64,000 nucleotides of DNA, taken from the NCBI RefSeq assembly GCF_006738645.1, contig NZ_AP019700.1:3702001-3766000 (forward strand), written 5' to 3'. Below the pieces are notes generated by a model that was not told the origin of the DNA, did no database searches, and saw nothing but the letters and a program-made list of their open reading frames with translations. Positions 44,835 to 54,751 of the stretch are shown piece after piece (position 1 is the first letter of the stretch; each line of letters starts with the position of its first letter). This stretch comes from Stella humosa. GTDB taxonomy: Bacteria; Pseudomonadota; Alphaproteobacteria; ATCC43930; Allostellaceae. The translations under genes and the position numbers were made by a program.

Positions 44835-46525
44835 CAGGCGCCGGGACGAGCCCGGCCGATGGCGCGACTCAGGAGCATGACCGGCAAGATACCGGCGACC
44901 ACGATGGCAAGCGAGGCCGTAGAGCTTTCCGCCAGCCGCTCGTCCGACGCCAGCCGATAGGCCCGGATCGCCAGCGTGTCGAAATCGAACGGCCGCACGA
45001 TCAGGGTCGCCGGCAGTTCCTTCATCACGTCGACGAAGACGAGCAGCGCCCCCGTCAGCAGGCCGCCGCGCAGCATCGGCAGGTGGACGCGCCACAGCGT
45101 CCCGCGCGGCCCCTGCCCCAGCACGCGTGACGCCTGGTCGATATGCGGGGTGACGCGGGCCAAGCTGGATTCGGCGGCATTGAAGGCGACCGCCAGGAAG
45201 CGGACCAGATAGGCCATCAGCAGGGCGAACGCCGTGCCGCTGAAGAGCAGCCCCGTCGACAGGCCCAGGGTGCGCCGCGCCCAGGCATCGAGCGCGCTGT
45301 CAAAGGCGCCGAACGCGATCAGGATGCCGACCGCGATCACCGCCCCCGGCATCGCATAGCCCAGCGTCGCCAGCCGCACGGCGGTGCGCACCGCCGGCCC
45401 GGGCGCCAGGCGGGCGGCATAGGCCAGCACGACCGCAACCGACACCACCAGGACGGCCGCCATGGCGCCCAACAGCAGACTGTTGCGGGCAAAGCCCAGG
45501 AACTGCGGCCCGAACAGCGGGTCGCCGCCGGTCATGGCCATTTGCAGCAGCACGCCGCCCGGCACGAAGAAGCCGAGCAGGATCGGCAGCGCGCAGACCA
45601 GGATCGCCACCACCGAGCCCGCCATGCCGAGGCGCTGCACCGGCAGCCGGCGGTAGCGCGGCGTCGTGTGGTGGAAGCGCGCCTGCCCGCGCGACCAGCG
45701 CTCGACCACCACCAGGACCGCGACGCAGGTGACCAGCAGGGCCGAGAGCTGGGCGGCCGCCACCGGCGTGCCCATGGCAAACCAGGTGCGATAGATGCCG
45801 GTCGTGAAGGTATCGATGCCGAAATGCTGGACGGCGCCGAACTCTGCCAGTGTTTCCATCAGCGCCAGCGCCACGCCGGCCACCAGCGAGGGCCGGGCAA
45901 GCGGCAGGGCCACGCGGAAGAACATGCGCCACTGGCCGCAGCCCAGCGTGCGGCTCACCTCCAGCACGCAGACCGACTGGCTGAGGAAGGCCGCGCGCGC
46001 CAGCAGGTAGACATAGGGGTATGCGGCCAGCGTCAGGACGAAAGCGGCCCCGCCGACCGAGCGGATCTCCGGGAACCAGTAGTCGCCCCGGCTCCAGCCC
46101 ATGCCGGCGCGCAGCGCCGTCTGCACCGGCCCCACGAACTGCAGAAAATCGGCATAGGCGTAGGCCATGACATAGCCGGGGGCGGCCAAGGGCAGCAGCA
46201 GCGCCCATTCGAACACCCGCCAGCCGGGGAATCGGTACATGGTGACCAGCCAGGCCGCCGCCGTGCCGATCACCAGCGTGCCCAGCCCGACCCCCAGGGC
46301 CAGCCACAGGGTGTTGGCGACATAGCGCGGCAATACCGTCGACGCCAGGTGGATCCACACCCCGTCGGAGGGGGCGAGCAGGTTGGCGAAGACCGCCATC
46401 AGCGGGATGCTGACCAGGGTCGCAATGCCGATCGCCAGCCACGCCCACACCCGCGCGCCGGAGCGGGTGCGCGGCCGGTCGGGAATGGCGGCAGTGACGG
46501 GGCCGGACAGGGCGGCGTCGGTCAA
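44834..46525 (-). CDS. Iron(III)-type ABC transporter permease (FbpB-like, fused tandem)
   Basis: A permease of about 563 residues with two homologous halves, each about six segments and each carrying the EAA loop (EVSRTLGCGQWRMFFRVALPLARPS near residue 190 and DQASRVLGQGPRGTLWRVHLPMLRGG near residue 470), as in FbpB/CysW-type proteins. The start is uncertain: I chose the TTG at 46525 with GGAG upstream; there is no ATG before the first membrane helix. It is odd to find it beside a LIV-type binding protein rather than an iron-binding protein, and no ATPase is adjacent. Confidence 0.82.
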   Translation of the reverse strand: MTDAALSGPVTAAIPDRPRTRSGARVWAWLAIGIATLVSIPLMAVFANLLAPSDGVWIHLASTVLPRYVANTLWLALGVGLGTLVIGTAAAWLVTMYRFPGWRVFEWALLLPLAAPGYVMAYAYADFLQFVGPVQTALRAGMGWSRGDYWFPEIRSVGGAAFVLTLAAYPYVYLLARAAFLSQSVCVLEVSRTLGCGQWRMFFRVALPLARPSLVAGVALALMETLAEFGAVQHFGIDTFTTGIYRTWFAMGTPVAAAQLSALLVTCVAVLVVVERWSRGQARFHHTTPRYRRLPVQRLGMAGSVVAILVCALPILLGFFVPGGVLLQMAMTGGDPLFGPQFLGFARNSLLLGAMAAVLVVSVAVVLAYAARLAPGPAVRTAVRLATLGYAMPGAVIAVGILIAFGAFDSALDAWARRTLGLSTGLLFSGTAFALLMAYLVRFLAVAFNAAESSLARVTPHIDQASRVLGQGPRGTLWRVHLPMLRGGLLTGALLVFVDVMKELPATLIVRPFDFDTLAIRAYRLASDERLAESSTASLAIVVAGILPVMLLSRAIGRARPGA

Positions 46526-46688
46526 GGGCGGACGGCTCCGGCGGGGATGGCGGTATTGCGAATGCGGATCATGGTCGTGACGGCGCGAATTTGTCACGTT
46601 TCGTCGCAGCCGGCCATGCCCGCCAGACGGCATTCCGTCGCACCGGCCCTTTCCATGTCACCCCGGCGAGCCTTATATATCTCCGTAT

Positions 46689-47717
46689 ATGACGATGACC
46701 CCCGCCGACATCGCCACCGCCCCCCTGATCGACCCGTTCGCGCGCCGGATTTCCTATCTGCGCGTGTCGGTCACCGATCGCTGCGACTTCCGTTGCCTCT
46801 ACTGCATGGCGGAGGACATGACGTTCCTGCCCAAGGCCGAGATCCTGAGCCTTGAGGAGCTGGACCGGCTGTGCAGCGCCTTCGTGCGCATGGGCGTGCG
46901 CAAGCTGCGGCTGACCGGCGGCGAGCCGCTGGTGCGCCGCAATGTCATGAGCCTGGTGCGCAACCTGTCGCGCCACCTGGGCAGCGGCGCGCTCGACGAG
47001 CTGACCGTCACCACCAACGGTAGCCAGTTGGCCAAGCACGCGGCCGAACTGGCGGCCTGCGGCGTCAAGCGGATCAACGTCTCGATCGACACCCTGGACC
47101 GGGCCAAGTTCGCGGCGATCACCCGCTGGGGCCGGCTGGAGCAGGTGCTGGAGGGCGTGGCGGCCGCCAAGGCCGCGGGGCTCGCCATCAAGATCAACGC
47201 CGTGGCGCTGAAGGGCGTCAACGACGACGAGATCGACCGCATGATCGCCTGGTGCGGCGACGAGGGCTTCGATCTGGTCCTGATCGAGGTGATGCCGCTG
47301 GGCGAACTGGGCGGCGACGCCCGCCTCGACCAGTACCTGCCGCTGTCGATGGTGCGGGCGAAGATCCAGCAGAGCTGGACGCTGGACGAAAGCGACCACA
47401 AGACCGGCGGGCCGGCGCGCTACTACACCGTGCGCGAGACCGGCCAGCGCCTGGGCTTCATCACCCCGCTGACCCATAATTTCTGCGAAAGCTGCAACCG
47501 CGTGCGGCTGACCTGCACCGGCACCCTCTACATGTGCCTGGGCCAGGAGGACGCGGCCGATCTGCGCCAGCCCCTGCGTGCCACCGACGATGACGGCCAG
47601 CTCGACACGGCCATCCGGGCCGCCATCGCGCGCAAGCCCAAAGGCCACGACTTCATCATCGACCGCCGCCGCCGCACCGCCGCCGTCTCCCGCCACATGA
47701 GCGTGACGGGCGGCTAG
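46689..47717 (+). CDS. moaA: GTP 3',8-cyclase MoaA (molybdenum cofactor biosynthesis)
   Basis: A 342-residue radical SAM enzyme that starts molybdopterin synthesis from GTP. The CxxxCxxC cluster is [11 protein letters not shown] near residue 33, the C-terminal cluster is [17 protein letters not shown], and the C-terminus ends in the catalytic GG pair (MSVTGG). No ribosome-binding site is visible before the ATG, while TTATAT lies 10 bases upstream, so a leaderless transcript is possible. It provides the cofactor needed by the Mo-hydroxylase encoded about 7 kb away. It converges on the lipocalin gene with a 3-base gap. Confidence 0.96.
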   Translation: MTMTPADIATAPLIDPFARRISYLRVSVTDRCDFRCLYCMAEDMTFLPKAEILSLEELDRLCSAFVRMGVRKLRLTGGEPLVRRNVMSLVRNLSRHLGSGALDELTVTTNGSQLAKHAAELAACGVKRINVSIDTLDRAKFAAITRWGRLEQVLEGVAAAKAAGLAIKINAVALKGVNDDEIDRMIAWCGDEGFDLVLIEVMPLGELGGDARLDQYLPLSMVRAKIQQSWTLDESDHKTGGPARYYTVRETGQRLGFITPLTHNFCESCNRVRLTCTGTLYMCLGQEDAADLRQPLRATDDDGQLDTAIRAAIARKPKGHDFIIDRRRRTAAVSRHMSVTGG

Positions 47718-47720
47718 CGC

Positions 47721-48284
47721 CTAGACGTCGCAGAGCCGCGGCTTGGCCGCGTCCTGGGTGACGACCAGCTTGCAGGTGTCGTAGCCGGCAGCCGCCAGCC
47801 TGCCCCGCAGTTCCCGCAGTGTCGCGGCCGGCAAGGTCGGCGTGCGCGACAGGATCCAGCCATATTCCCGCGACGGGTGGCCGACGACCGACCAGCGATA
47901 GTCGGGATCGAGCGCGATGATCCAGTAGTCGCCGGCCGCCGGCCAGATCGGGATGCCGAACACCGACAGGAAGCTGACCTCCAGCTTGCCTTCGCCGGGC
48001 GTGCCTGTGGGGCGGGCAACGCCCGTCGCCTCCCGCGTCGATCCATCGGCCTCGCGGCAGCGATTGACGACCGTGATGCGGCCATCGGGCGTGGGCGCAT
48101 AGTCGGCCGTGGTGTCGCTGGCGCATTTGCGCTGGAACCAGGCCGGCATCGCGGCCACCTCGTGCCAGCGGCCGGCATAGCGATCGAGGTCGACGCCCGC
48201 CACCACCGGCAGGTTGGCGCCGCCGGTTCCGGCACAGCCTCCCAGCATCGCCACCGCCGCCGCCATCCCTGCAAATCGCTTCAT
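47721..48284 (-). CDS. Lipocalin-family lipoprotein (Blc-like)
   Basis: A 187-residue outer-membrane lipocalin like Blc. MKRFAGMAAAVAMLGGC is a lipoprotein signal with Cys near residue 17. The lipocalin motif RYAGRWHEVAAMPAWFQRKC is near residue 35, and DYWIIALDPDYRWSVVGHPSREYGWILSR is the conserved strand block. It binds lipids in the periplasm or outer membrane. A 14-base palindrome lies 21 bases upstream. Confidence 0.93.
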   Translation of the reverse strand: MKRFAGMAAAVAMLGGCAGTGGANLPVVAGVDLDRYAGRWHEVAAMPAWFQRKCASDTTADYAPTPDGRITVVNRCREADGSTREATGVARPTGTPGEGKLEVSFLSVFGIPIWPAAGDYWIIALDPDYRWSVVGHPSREYGWILSRTPTLPAATLRELRGRLAAAGYDTCKLVVTQDAAKPRLCDV

Positions 48285-48304
48285 GCCGTCCTCTGCGCCG
48301 CCAA

Positions 48305-48318
48305 TATCCGGACGGATA
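48305..48318. promoter_or_regulatory. 14-bp palindrome upstream of the lipocalin gene
   Basis: TATCCG-GA-CGGATA is a perfect 6-base inverted repeat with a 2-base centre, 21 bases before the lipocalin ATG. It may be an operator for an unidentified regulator. No known consensus fits, and a 12-base match can occur by chance. Confidence 0.4.
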
Positions 48319-48354
48319 CGAACTGCAAGACGGGCCGGATCGTTCCCGCCGGCG

Positions 48355-48807
48355 CTATTCCACCGTGATCTCGGTCGTGACCGAGTTGGCGATGAAGCAC
48401 AGCTCGTGGCTCTCGTGATGGATCTCCGCCACCGTCTCGGCCGAGGGCGGCGTGCCGGAATAGGCGATCCGCGGCCGCAGGACGACCCGGGTCATGGCCA
48501 TGCGGCCGGCCGCGTTCTTTTCCATATGGCCGATGGCGGCATCGCGATAGGCGTCGACGACGATGCCGCGCTTCTGCGCCAGGTTCAGGAAGAACAGCAT
48601 GTGGCAACTGGAGATGGCGGCCACGAACGCTTCCTCCGGGTCGACGTTCTCGGCCACCGAATAGGGCACGCGCACGACATGCGGCGAGGACGAGGCCGGC
48701 ACCACCTGCCCGCCGTCGAAGCGCCATTCATGGCCGCGGCTGTAGCGCCCGTCGGCAAAATTCTGTTCGCCGCGCTGCCAGACGATCTCGGCTTCGTAGC
48801 TGCTCAT
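48355..48807 (-). CDS. OsmC-family protein
   Basis: A 150-residue OsmC/Ohr-fold protein, possibly a peroxidase. [28 protein letters not shown] carries one Cys; the second is in [10 protein letters not shown], the usual pair of catalytic Cys. GGGAGG lies 7 bases before the ATG at 48807. It is divergent from ilvD and probably has its own promoter. An upstream extension in the same frame has no family match. Confidence 0.9.
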   Translation of the reverse strand: MSSYEAEIVWQRGEQNFADGRYSRGHEWRFDGGQVVPASSSPHVVRVPYSVAENVDPEEAFVAAISSCHMLFFLNLAQKRGIVVDAYRDAAIGHMEKNAAGRMAMTRVVLRPRIAYSGTPPSAETVAEIHHESHELCFIANSVTTEITVE

Positions 48808-48919
48808 TTCCAGACCTCCCGATGGCGGAAGAAAATGCACGGCCGCGCATATTGCGCTACTAGAAATCGACCGACGGGGCTCCTGCCCCACCCTGCCGAC
48901 ACCGGAACGAGCGAGCCCC

Positions 48920-50773
48920 ATGCCCACCTACCGCTCCAGAACGACGACCCATGGCCGCAACATGGCCGGCGCCCGCAGCCTGTGGCGCGCAACCGGCATG
49001 ACCGACGCGGATTTCGACAAGCCGATCATCGCCATCGCCAACTCCTTCACGCAGTTCGTGCCGGGCCACGTCCACCTGAAGGACCTGGGCCAACTGGTCG
49101 CGCGCGAGGTCGAGGCGGCGGGCGGCGTCGCCAAGGAATTCAACACGATCGCGGTCGATGACGGCATCGCCATGGGCCATGACGGCATGCTCTACAGCCT
49201 GCCCTCGCGCGAGTTGATCGCGGATGCCGTGGAATACATGGTGAACGGCCACTGCGCCGACGCGCTGGTCTGCATCTCCAACTGCGACAAGATCACCCCC
49301 GGCATGCTGATGGCGGCACTGCGCCTCAACATCCCGACCGTCTTCGTCTCGGGCGGGCCGATGGAAGCCGGCAAGGTCGTGCTCGACGGCAAGACCCGGG
49401 CGGTCGACCTCATCGACGCCATGATCGTGGCCGCCGACGCCAAGGTGCCAGACGCCGACGTGGCCGCGGTCGAGCGGTCCGCCTGCCCCACCTGCGGCTC
49501 GTGCTCGGGCATGTTCACCGCCAATTCGATGAACTGCCTGACCGAGGCGCTGGGCCTGGCGCTGCCGGGCAACGGCACGGTCCTGGCGACCCATGCCGAC
49601 CGCCGCCGCCTGTTCGTCGAGGCCGGTCACCTGGTCGTCGACCTGGCGCGGCGCTGGTACGAGCAGGACGACGCCTCGGTGCTGCCGCGCTCGATCGCCA
49701 ACTTCAAGGCGTTCGAGAACGCGATGACGCTCGACATCGCCATGGGTGGGTCGACCAACACCGTGCTGCACCTGCTGGCGGCCGCCCACGAGGGCGAGGT
49801 GCCCTTCACCATGCAGGACATCGACCGCCTGTCGCGTCGGGTGCCGGTGCTGTGCAAGGTGGCGCCGTCGGTCGCCAACGTCCATGTCGAGGACGTGCAC
49901 CGCGCCGGCGGCATCATGGGCATCCTGGGCGAACTCGACCGCGCCGGGCTGATCCATGGCAGCTCGCCGATGATCCATGCCGAGAGCCTGACGGCGGCAC
50001 TCGACCGCTGGGACGTGAAGCGCACCGACAGCGAGGCCGTGAACACCTTCTATCGCGCGGCCCCGGGCGGCGTGCCGACCCAGGTCGCCTTCAGCCAGGA
50101 GCGGCGCTGGACGGCCGTCGACGACGACCGCGAGGGCGGCGTCATCCGCGACCTGGAGCATGCCTTCTCGAAGGACGGCGGCCTGGCGGTGCTCTACGGC
50201 AACCTCGCCGAGGAAGGCTGCATCGTGAAGACGGCCGGCGTCGACAGCAGCATCCTGAAGTTCACCGGCCCGGCCCGCATCTTCGAGAGCCAGGACGAGG
50301 CGGTCGAGGGCATCCTGGGCGGCAGGATCGCCGCCGGCGACGTGGTCCTGGTGCGCTACGAGGGCCCGCGCGGCGGCCCCGGCATGCAGGAAATGCTGTA
50401 CCCGACCAGCTACATAAAGTCGGTCGGCCTCGGCAAGCAGTGCGCGCTCGTCACCGACGGCCGCTTCTCGGGCGGTTCGTCCGGCCTGTCGATCGGCCAC
50501 TTGTCGCCGGAAGCCGCCGAGGGCGGCCTGATCGGCCTGGTCGAGGACGGCGACACCATCGAGATCGACATCCCCAGCCGCTCGATCCGGCTGGTGGTGG
50601 CCGACGACGTGATCGCCACCCGCCGCGCCGCCATGGAGGCCAAGGGCGACGATGCCTGGCAGCCCAAGGTCCGCCAGCGCAAGGTGTCGGTCGCCCTCCA
50701 GGCCTATGCGGCGCTCGCCACCAGCGCCGCCCGCGGCGCCGTGCGCGACGTGTCGACGCTTCGCCGCCGCTGA
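48920..50773 (+). CDS. ilvD: Dihydroxy-acid dehydratase
   Basis: A 617-residue enzyme of branched-chain amino acid synthesis, converting 2,3-dihydroxy-acids to 2-keto-acids. Cluster Cys are in [12 protein letters not shown] near residue 122 and [20 protein letters not shown] near residue 195. [16 protein letters not shown] is the conserved C-terminal motif. The size equals the E. coli 616-residue enzyme. No other ilv gene is adjacent, and no leader attenuator is visible. It ends before a strong terminator. Confidence 0.97.
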   Translation: MPTYRSRTTTHGRNMAGARSLWRATGMTDADFDKPIIAIANSFTQFVPGHVHLKDLGQLVAREVEAAGGVAKEFNTIAVDDGIAMGHDGMLYSLPSRELIADAVEYMVNGHCADALVCISNCDKITPGMLMAALRLNIPTVFVSGGPMEAGKVVLDGKTRAVDLIDAMIVAADAKVPDADVAAVERSACPTCGSCSGMFTANSMNCLTEALGLALPGNGTVLATHADRRRLFVEAGHLVVDLARRWYEQDDASVLPRSIANFKAFENAMTLDIAMGGSTNTVLHLLAAAHEGEVPFTMQDIDRLSRRVPVLCKVAPSVANVHVEDVHRAGGIMGILGELDRAGLIHGSSPMIHAESLTAALDRWDVKRTDSEAVNTFYRAAPGGVPTQVAFSQERRWTAVDDDREGGVIRDLEHAFSKDGGLAVLYGNLAEEGCIVKTAGVDSSILKFTGPARIFESQDEAVEGILGGRIAAGDVVLVRYEGPRGGPGMQEMLYPTSYIKSVGLGKQCALVTDGRFSGGSSGLSIGHLSPEAAEGGLIGLVEDGDTIEIDIPSRSIRLVVADDVIATRRAAMEAKGDDAWQPKVRQRKVSVALQAYAALATSAARGAVRDVSTLRRR

Positions 50774-50790
50774 TCGCCCCAGCATAGGGG

Positions 50791-50829
50791 CAAAGAAAAA
50801 GGCGGGGCGCCCGATGGGTGCCCCGCCTT
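50791..50829 (-). terminator. Rho-independent terminator of mltA (also likely used by ilvD)
   Basis: A 14-base-pair stem with one G-U (AAGGCGGGGCGCCC / GGTGCCCCGCCTT) has a 3-base loop. On the minus strand it is followed by TTTTTCTTT, a canonical U run for the mltA message. On the plus strand only TTC follows, so it is weaker for ilvD. It lies between these two convergent genes. Confidence 0.9.
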
Positions 50830-50847
50830 CGTCTCGTCAGCCGACTG

Positions 50848-52092
50848 CTATCGCGACGTGCGCTCGGTCAGCTGGGTCAGGATCGTGTGGGTCTTGGGCA
50901 CCAGCATGTAGTACTGGCCGGCCGCATTGGTCGCGAGCGCGCGGCCGCGGGCCTCGTCGCCATGGCCCCAGAACACGTCGCCGCGCACCGGCCCGCTGAT
51001 GGCGCCGCCCGTATCCTGGGCCACCACCAGCCGGCGGACGTCGTCCGCCCCCTGGCCGCGCGGCACGTGCAGCCACAGCAGGGCGCCCAGCGGCACGTGG
51101 CGCGGGTCGACCGCCAGGCTGCGGCCGGCAGTCAGGGGCACGCCCTGGGCGCCGACCGGGTCCTTGCCGTCGCGCAGGCGGAAGAAGACATAACTCGGAT
51201 TGTGGTTGAGCGCCGCCTGGCGGCGGGATTCCGGTAGGCGATCGAGATAGCGGCGCAGGGATTCGAACGAGCGGTCGGCAATGGCGCCGTTGCGCGACAG
51301 GACCGCCGTCAGGTCGACGAAGCGATGGCCGTTCTGGCCGGCGTAGCCGATGCCGACGACGCTGCCGTCATCCATGTGCACGCGGCCCGAGCCCTGGACC
51401 TCCAGCACATAGGCGTCGAACTCGCTGTCAACCCAGAGCAGCGGCTTGCGGCCCTTGCCGAGCGCGCCGCGGGCGATCTGCGCCCGGGTCGGCAGGGTCT
51501 TGCCCTCGGGCCGGCCGGGATAGCCATAGATGGGAACGTTGTACTTAGCGCTCTGCTTGCGCGAGCCGCGGAGCTGGGCCTCGTAATAGCCGGTGAAGCG
51601 GCCGGTGCCGCCATTCTCTGTCTCGACCTTGACCGGCGTGAACCACTGCTCGAAGAAGCGGCGGGCGGCCTGCTGGTCGTTGGGTGCCAGGGAAGCGGCG
51701 TTCAGGCAGACATCGACCCAGTCGTCGGGCGTGGCGTCGATGCCAATCGCGATCATGCGCTGGTTGGTCAGCACCCGGCAGGAGTTCAGCAGGGCCGGGA
51801 TCGCCTCGGCCTGGCGGTCCTGGGACCAGCCGGGCAGGATGTTGGGGCTGACCGCGGTGCGCGGGGTATCGCGCACGGCCACGGCCGAGGATGTCCGCAA
51901 AATCTCGTCCAGCTCTTCCACAGTGCTTTCCGGCGGTGCCAGGATCGCCTGCGGCGGCACCGCGGCGCTCTGGATGGCGGGCGATTGCCCGTCCATGGCG
52001 CAGGCTGCCAGGGTGGATATCAAGGCCAGCGTCCCCACGCCGGCGCGAACACGTCTAAGCAGCGCCCAATGATCCGTCTTGGCCGGCACCAA
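50848..52092 (-). CDS. mltA: Membrane-bound lytic murein transglycosylase A
   Basis: A 414-residue lipoprotein that cleaves peptidoglycan glycan strands to anhydro-muropeptides. The lipobox is TLAAC near residue 31. The MltA domain has RFTGYYEAQLRGSR, KPLLWVDSEFDAYVLEVQGSGRV and GQNGHRF. The 3D domain includes VVAQDTGGAISGPVRGDVFWG with the catalytic Asp. The start is GTG at 52092 with GGGGGG upstream. The terminator at 50791-50829 follows the stop. Confidence 0.93.
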   Translation of the reverse strand: MVPAKTDHWALLRRVRAGVGTLALISTLAACAMDGQSPAIQSAAVPPQAILAPPESTVEELDEILRTSSAVAVRDTPRTAVSPNILPGWSQDRQAEAIPALLNSCRVLTNQRMIAIGIDATPDDWVDVCLNAASLAPNDQQAARRFFEQWFTPVKVETENGGTGRFTGYYEAQLRGSRKQSAKYNVPIYGYPGRPEGKTLPTRAQIARGALGKGRKPLLWVDSEFDAYVLEVQGSGRVHMDDGSVVGIGYAGQNGHRFVDLTAVLSRNGAIADRSFESLRRYLDRLPESRRQAALNHNPSYVFFRLRDGKDPVGAQGVPLTAGRSLAVDPRHVPLGALLWLHVPRGQGADDVRRLVVAQDTGGAISGPVRGDVFWGHGDEARGRALATNAAGQYYMLVPKTHTILTQLTERTSR

Positions 52093-52240
52093 GCCCCCCT
52101 TTCCGCCGCCTGCTCGGCGACGCCCCCCGAAACGATTTCCCCACTGCCGCGCCCGGAAATTCCCCGTTCCCGCGCCGGCCCGGCAAGAGTTAGCCGCCTG
52201 GAAATCCAGAAGTCAACCGGGAGCGATTGGGCCGGTCGGC

Positions 52241-52933
52241 TCAACCGTGGGTCGGCCGGCGGTGACGGGCACCATCCAGGCGGTCGACCACCCCGCGGCA
52301 GAAGAGCGCCCAGGCCGCACCGAAGCACCAGCCCGCCACCACGTCGCTCGGCCAATGCACGCCCAGATAGATGCGGCTCGCCCCCACCAGCACCGTCAGG
52401 GCGATGCCGACGGCCAGCACGTAGCGCCGCAGCGACGCCCGCGGCTGCACCCGCGCCAGCAAGCCGGCCAGGGTCAGGTAGGCGATCGCCGACAGCATGG
52501 CGTGGCCGCTGGGGAAGCTGGCGGTGTAGGTGTCGGCCAGGTGCGCCACCAGTTCCGGCCGCGGGCGAGCGAACACCAGCTTCAGGCCGGCGCCCAGCGC
52601 AATCCCGCCCAGCAGCGAGACACCGAGCAGCAGGATCGCCGTGCGCTCGCGCAGCAGCGCCAGGTAGGCCACCGCCGCCAGCCCGATCAGCAGCACCACG
52701 GCATGGCTGCCGAGCGCCGTCAGGTCGCGGAACATGATCTCGACCCACAAGGGGCCGATCGGGTCGGCCCGGTCGAGCGGGCTGCGCAGCGCCAGGAGGA
52801 CACCCTCGTCGAACCGATGCAGCGGCCCCTCTCCACCGCCGCGGACCAGGGCCGCCAGCAGCACGGCCATGCCGGCCGTCGCCAGGAACAGGGCCCATCG
52901 GCCGCGCGGAATCCCCATCACCATCGCTGTCAT
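52241..52933 (-). CDS. PAP2-family membrane phosphatase
   Basis: A 230-residue protein with six membrane segments. The PAP2 active site is LKLVFARPRPE (KxxxxxRP), then ASFPSGHAMLSA (PSGH) and SRIYLGVHWPSDVVAGW (SRxxxxxHxxxD), all in order from residue 115 on. It probably dephosphorylates a lipid or undecaprenyl pyrophosphate in the periplasm. The start was set at the ATG 52933; two more ATGs follow within 15 bases. It is divergent from a lipid kinase. Confidence 0.9.
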   Translation of the reverse strand: MTAMVMGIPRGRWALFLATAGMAVLLAALVRGGGEGPLHRFDEGVLLALRSPLDRADPIGPLWVEIMFRDLTALGSHAVVLLIGLAAVAYLALLRERTAILLLGVSLLGGIALGAGLKLVFARPRPELVAHLADTYTASFPSGHAMLSAIAYLTLAGLLARVQPRASLRRYVLAVGIALTVLVGASRIYLGVHWPSDVVAGWCFGAAWALFCRGVVDRLDGARHRRPTHG

Positions 52934-53051
52934 CGCCGGACTGGCTCCCTTGCCTGCCGTTGGTGGAACCGGATGGTGGCCGTCGCCATTGTAGCGCGTG
53001 CCCCAGTGCCCGGAAGCCGGGCGAACGCGAGCCGCCAAGCAGGAGTTCCGC

Positions 53052-54014
53052 ATGAGCCAGCGCCTACCCGACGGTCCGCGCAAGGCGCTGCTGATCGTCA
53101 ACGGCCGGGCGCGCAACGGCGGTGCCGCGCTCGACGGCCCCAAGGCGATCCTGGCCGAGGCCGGCATCACGCTCGTCGAATGCCCTTGCGAAGAAGGGAC
53201 CAAGGCCGCCGACGCCATCCGGGCGCGCGCAAGCGAAGGTTTCACCGAGGTCATCGTCGGCGGCGGCGACGGCACGATGAACGCGGCCGCCCCCGGCCTG
53301 GTGGCGACCGGGCTGCCGCTCGGCATCCTGCCGCTGGGGACCGCCAACGACCTTGCCCGCTCGCTCGAGATCCCGACCGACCCCGTGGAGGCCGCCCGCG
53401 TCATCGCCGCCGGGCGGGCGCGGCCGATCGACCTTGGCGACGTCAACGGCCATCTCTATTTCAACGTCGCCAGCATCGGCTTCAGCGCGGTGCTGGCACG
53501 CGAACTGTCGTCGGAATCTAAGAAGCGCTGGGGCGTGCTGGGCTACGCCATCACCGCGTTCCGCCTGCTGCGCCGGATGCGCCCCTTCAGCGTCATCATC
53601 GGCCATGACGGCGGGCGCGAGCAGACGAAGACCATCCAGGTGGCGGTCGGCAACGGCCGCAACTATGGCGGTGGCATGACGGTCGATGCCGATGCCCAGC
53701 CCGACGACGGCATGCTCGACGTCTATAGCCTGGAGATCGACCATTGGTGGCGGCTGGTGGCCCTGGCCCCATCGATGCGCCGCGGCACCCATGGCGCCTG
53801 GAGCGACGTGCGTACGCTCCGCACCAAGGCCTGCACGCTGACGACGCGGCGCCCGATGCGGGTCAATGCCGATGGCGAGCTGGTGACCCAGACCCCGGCC
53901 CGCTTCCAGGTGCATCCGGGCGCGGTCCGCATATTCGCGCCGGAGACGGTCGACAAGGAGGCGGCCGATCAACAGCCAGCCGATCAATCGGCGGGCGGTG
54001 CCAGCGCGGCATAG
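53052..54014 (+). CDS. Diacylglycerol kinase-family lipid kinase (YegS-like)
   Basis: A 320-residue soluble lipid kinase of the DAGK_cat family. The ATP-binding GGGDGTMNAAA is near residue 75 and LPLGTANDLARSL near residue 100; GNGRNYGGGM is conserved too. AGGAG lies 6 bases before the ATG. It phosphorylates diacylglycerol or another lipid alcohol. It is divergent from the PAP2 phosphatase, a pairing of opposite activities. Its last 31 bases overlap the convergent FkbM gene. Confidence 0.92.
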   Translation: MSQRLPDGPRKALLIVNGRARNGGAALDGPKAILAEAGITLVECPCEEGTKAADAIRARASEGFTEVIVGGGDGTMNAAAPGLVATGLPLGILPLGTANDLARSLEIPTDPVEAARVIAAGRARPIDLGDVNGHLYFNVASIGFSAVLARELSSESKKRWGVLGYAITAFRLLRRMRPFSVIIGHDGGREQTKTIQVAVGNGRNYGGGMTVDADAQPDDGMLDVYSLEIDHWWRLVALAPSMRRGTHGAWSDVRTLRTKACTLTTRRPMRVNADGELVTQTPARFQVHPGAVRIFAPETVDKEAADQQPADQSAGGASAA

Positions 54015-54751
54015 ACATCGCCCGAGTTGGCCGACTGCGGCAGGCCGTCGATCCAGCGGGCCATGGCCGGCCCGTCGCGCCAGCCGCCCTCGATCAGGCG
54101 CTGGCTTTCCCCCAGGGCGGCGCAGAAGCGATAGGGGCCAAGCGCCGTCAGCCGCTCGATGGCGACATGGGCGACATCGCGCTGGATGGTGGTGAATTCG
54201 AACGACAGGGCCGCGACCGGGCGCGTCAGGCCGGCCAGCGCCTCGGCCTCGAACCCTTCCACGTCGATCTTCACGAAGGCCGGCTGGCCATGCCGCTCGA
54301 TCAGCAGGTCGAGCGTCGTCAGGGCGACCTCGACCGAATGGTCCCAGGTCTGGCCCTGCCAGCCCTGGGCGCCGTCGGTCGCACGGATGAACTGGTCGGA
54401 CGCGGTCGAGATCGTCGGGTTGGCGCTGTTGACGCGCAGGATGACGCGGCCGGCCGCCCGGCCGACGGCGACGGGCTCCAGCGCCACCGCCGGGTCGCGA
54501 CCGTAGAGCAGGCGCAGCACCCGGTGCAGGGGCGGCTGCGGCTCCACGGCGACGACGCGGCAGCCCAGGCGCCGGAAGGACGCGATACGGTCGCCGACAT
54601 GGCTGCCGACATCGAACACCAGGTCGCCCGATTTCACGAAGCGGGCATGCAGGCGATCCATCGCCCGCGAACGCTCGCGCCCGCGATAGTAGATGGCGAG
54701 CGAGCGGCCGATGCCGCGTGCCTGGCGCAACAATTGACGGAGGCCCGTCAT
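53984..54751 (-). CDS. FkbM-family methyltransferase
   Basis: A 255-residue SAM-dependent methyltransferase. LVFDVGSHVGDRIASFRRLGCRVVAVEPQP is the FkbM motif I region (residues about 45-75) and FVKIDVEGFEAEAL is the characteristic acidic block near residue 170. FkbM enzymes O-methylate sugars or polyketides. It is the last gene of the seven-gene operon, with its ATG overlapping the mdoH stop. Confidence 0.88.
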   Translation of the reverse strand: MTGLRQLLRQARGIGRSLAIYYRGRERSRAMDRLHARFVKSGDLVFDVGSHVGDRIASFRRLGCRVVAVEPQPPLHRVLRLLYGRDPAVALEPVAVGRAAGRVILRVNSANPTISTASDQFIRATDGAQGWQGQTWDHSVEVALTTLDLLIERHGQPAFVKIDVEGFEAEALAGLTRPVAALSFEFTTIQRDVAHVAIERLTALGPYRFCAALGESQRLIEGGWRDGPAMARWIDGLPQSANSGDVYAALAPPAD

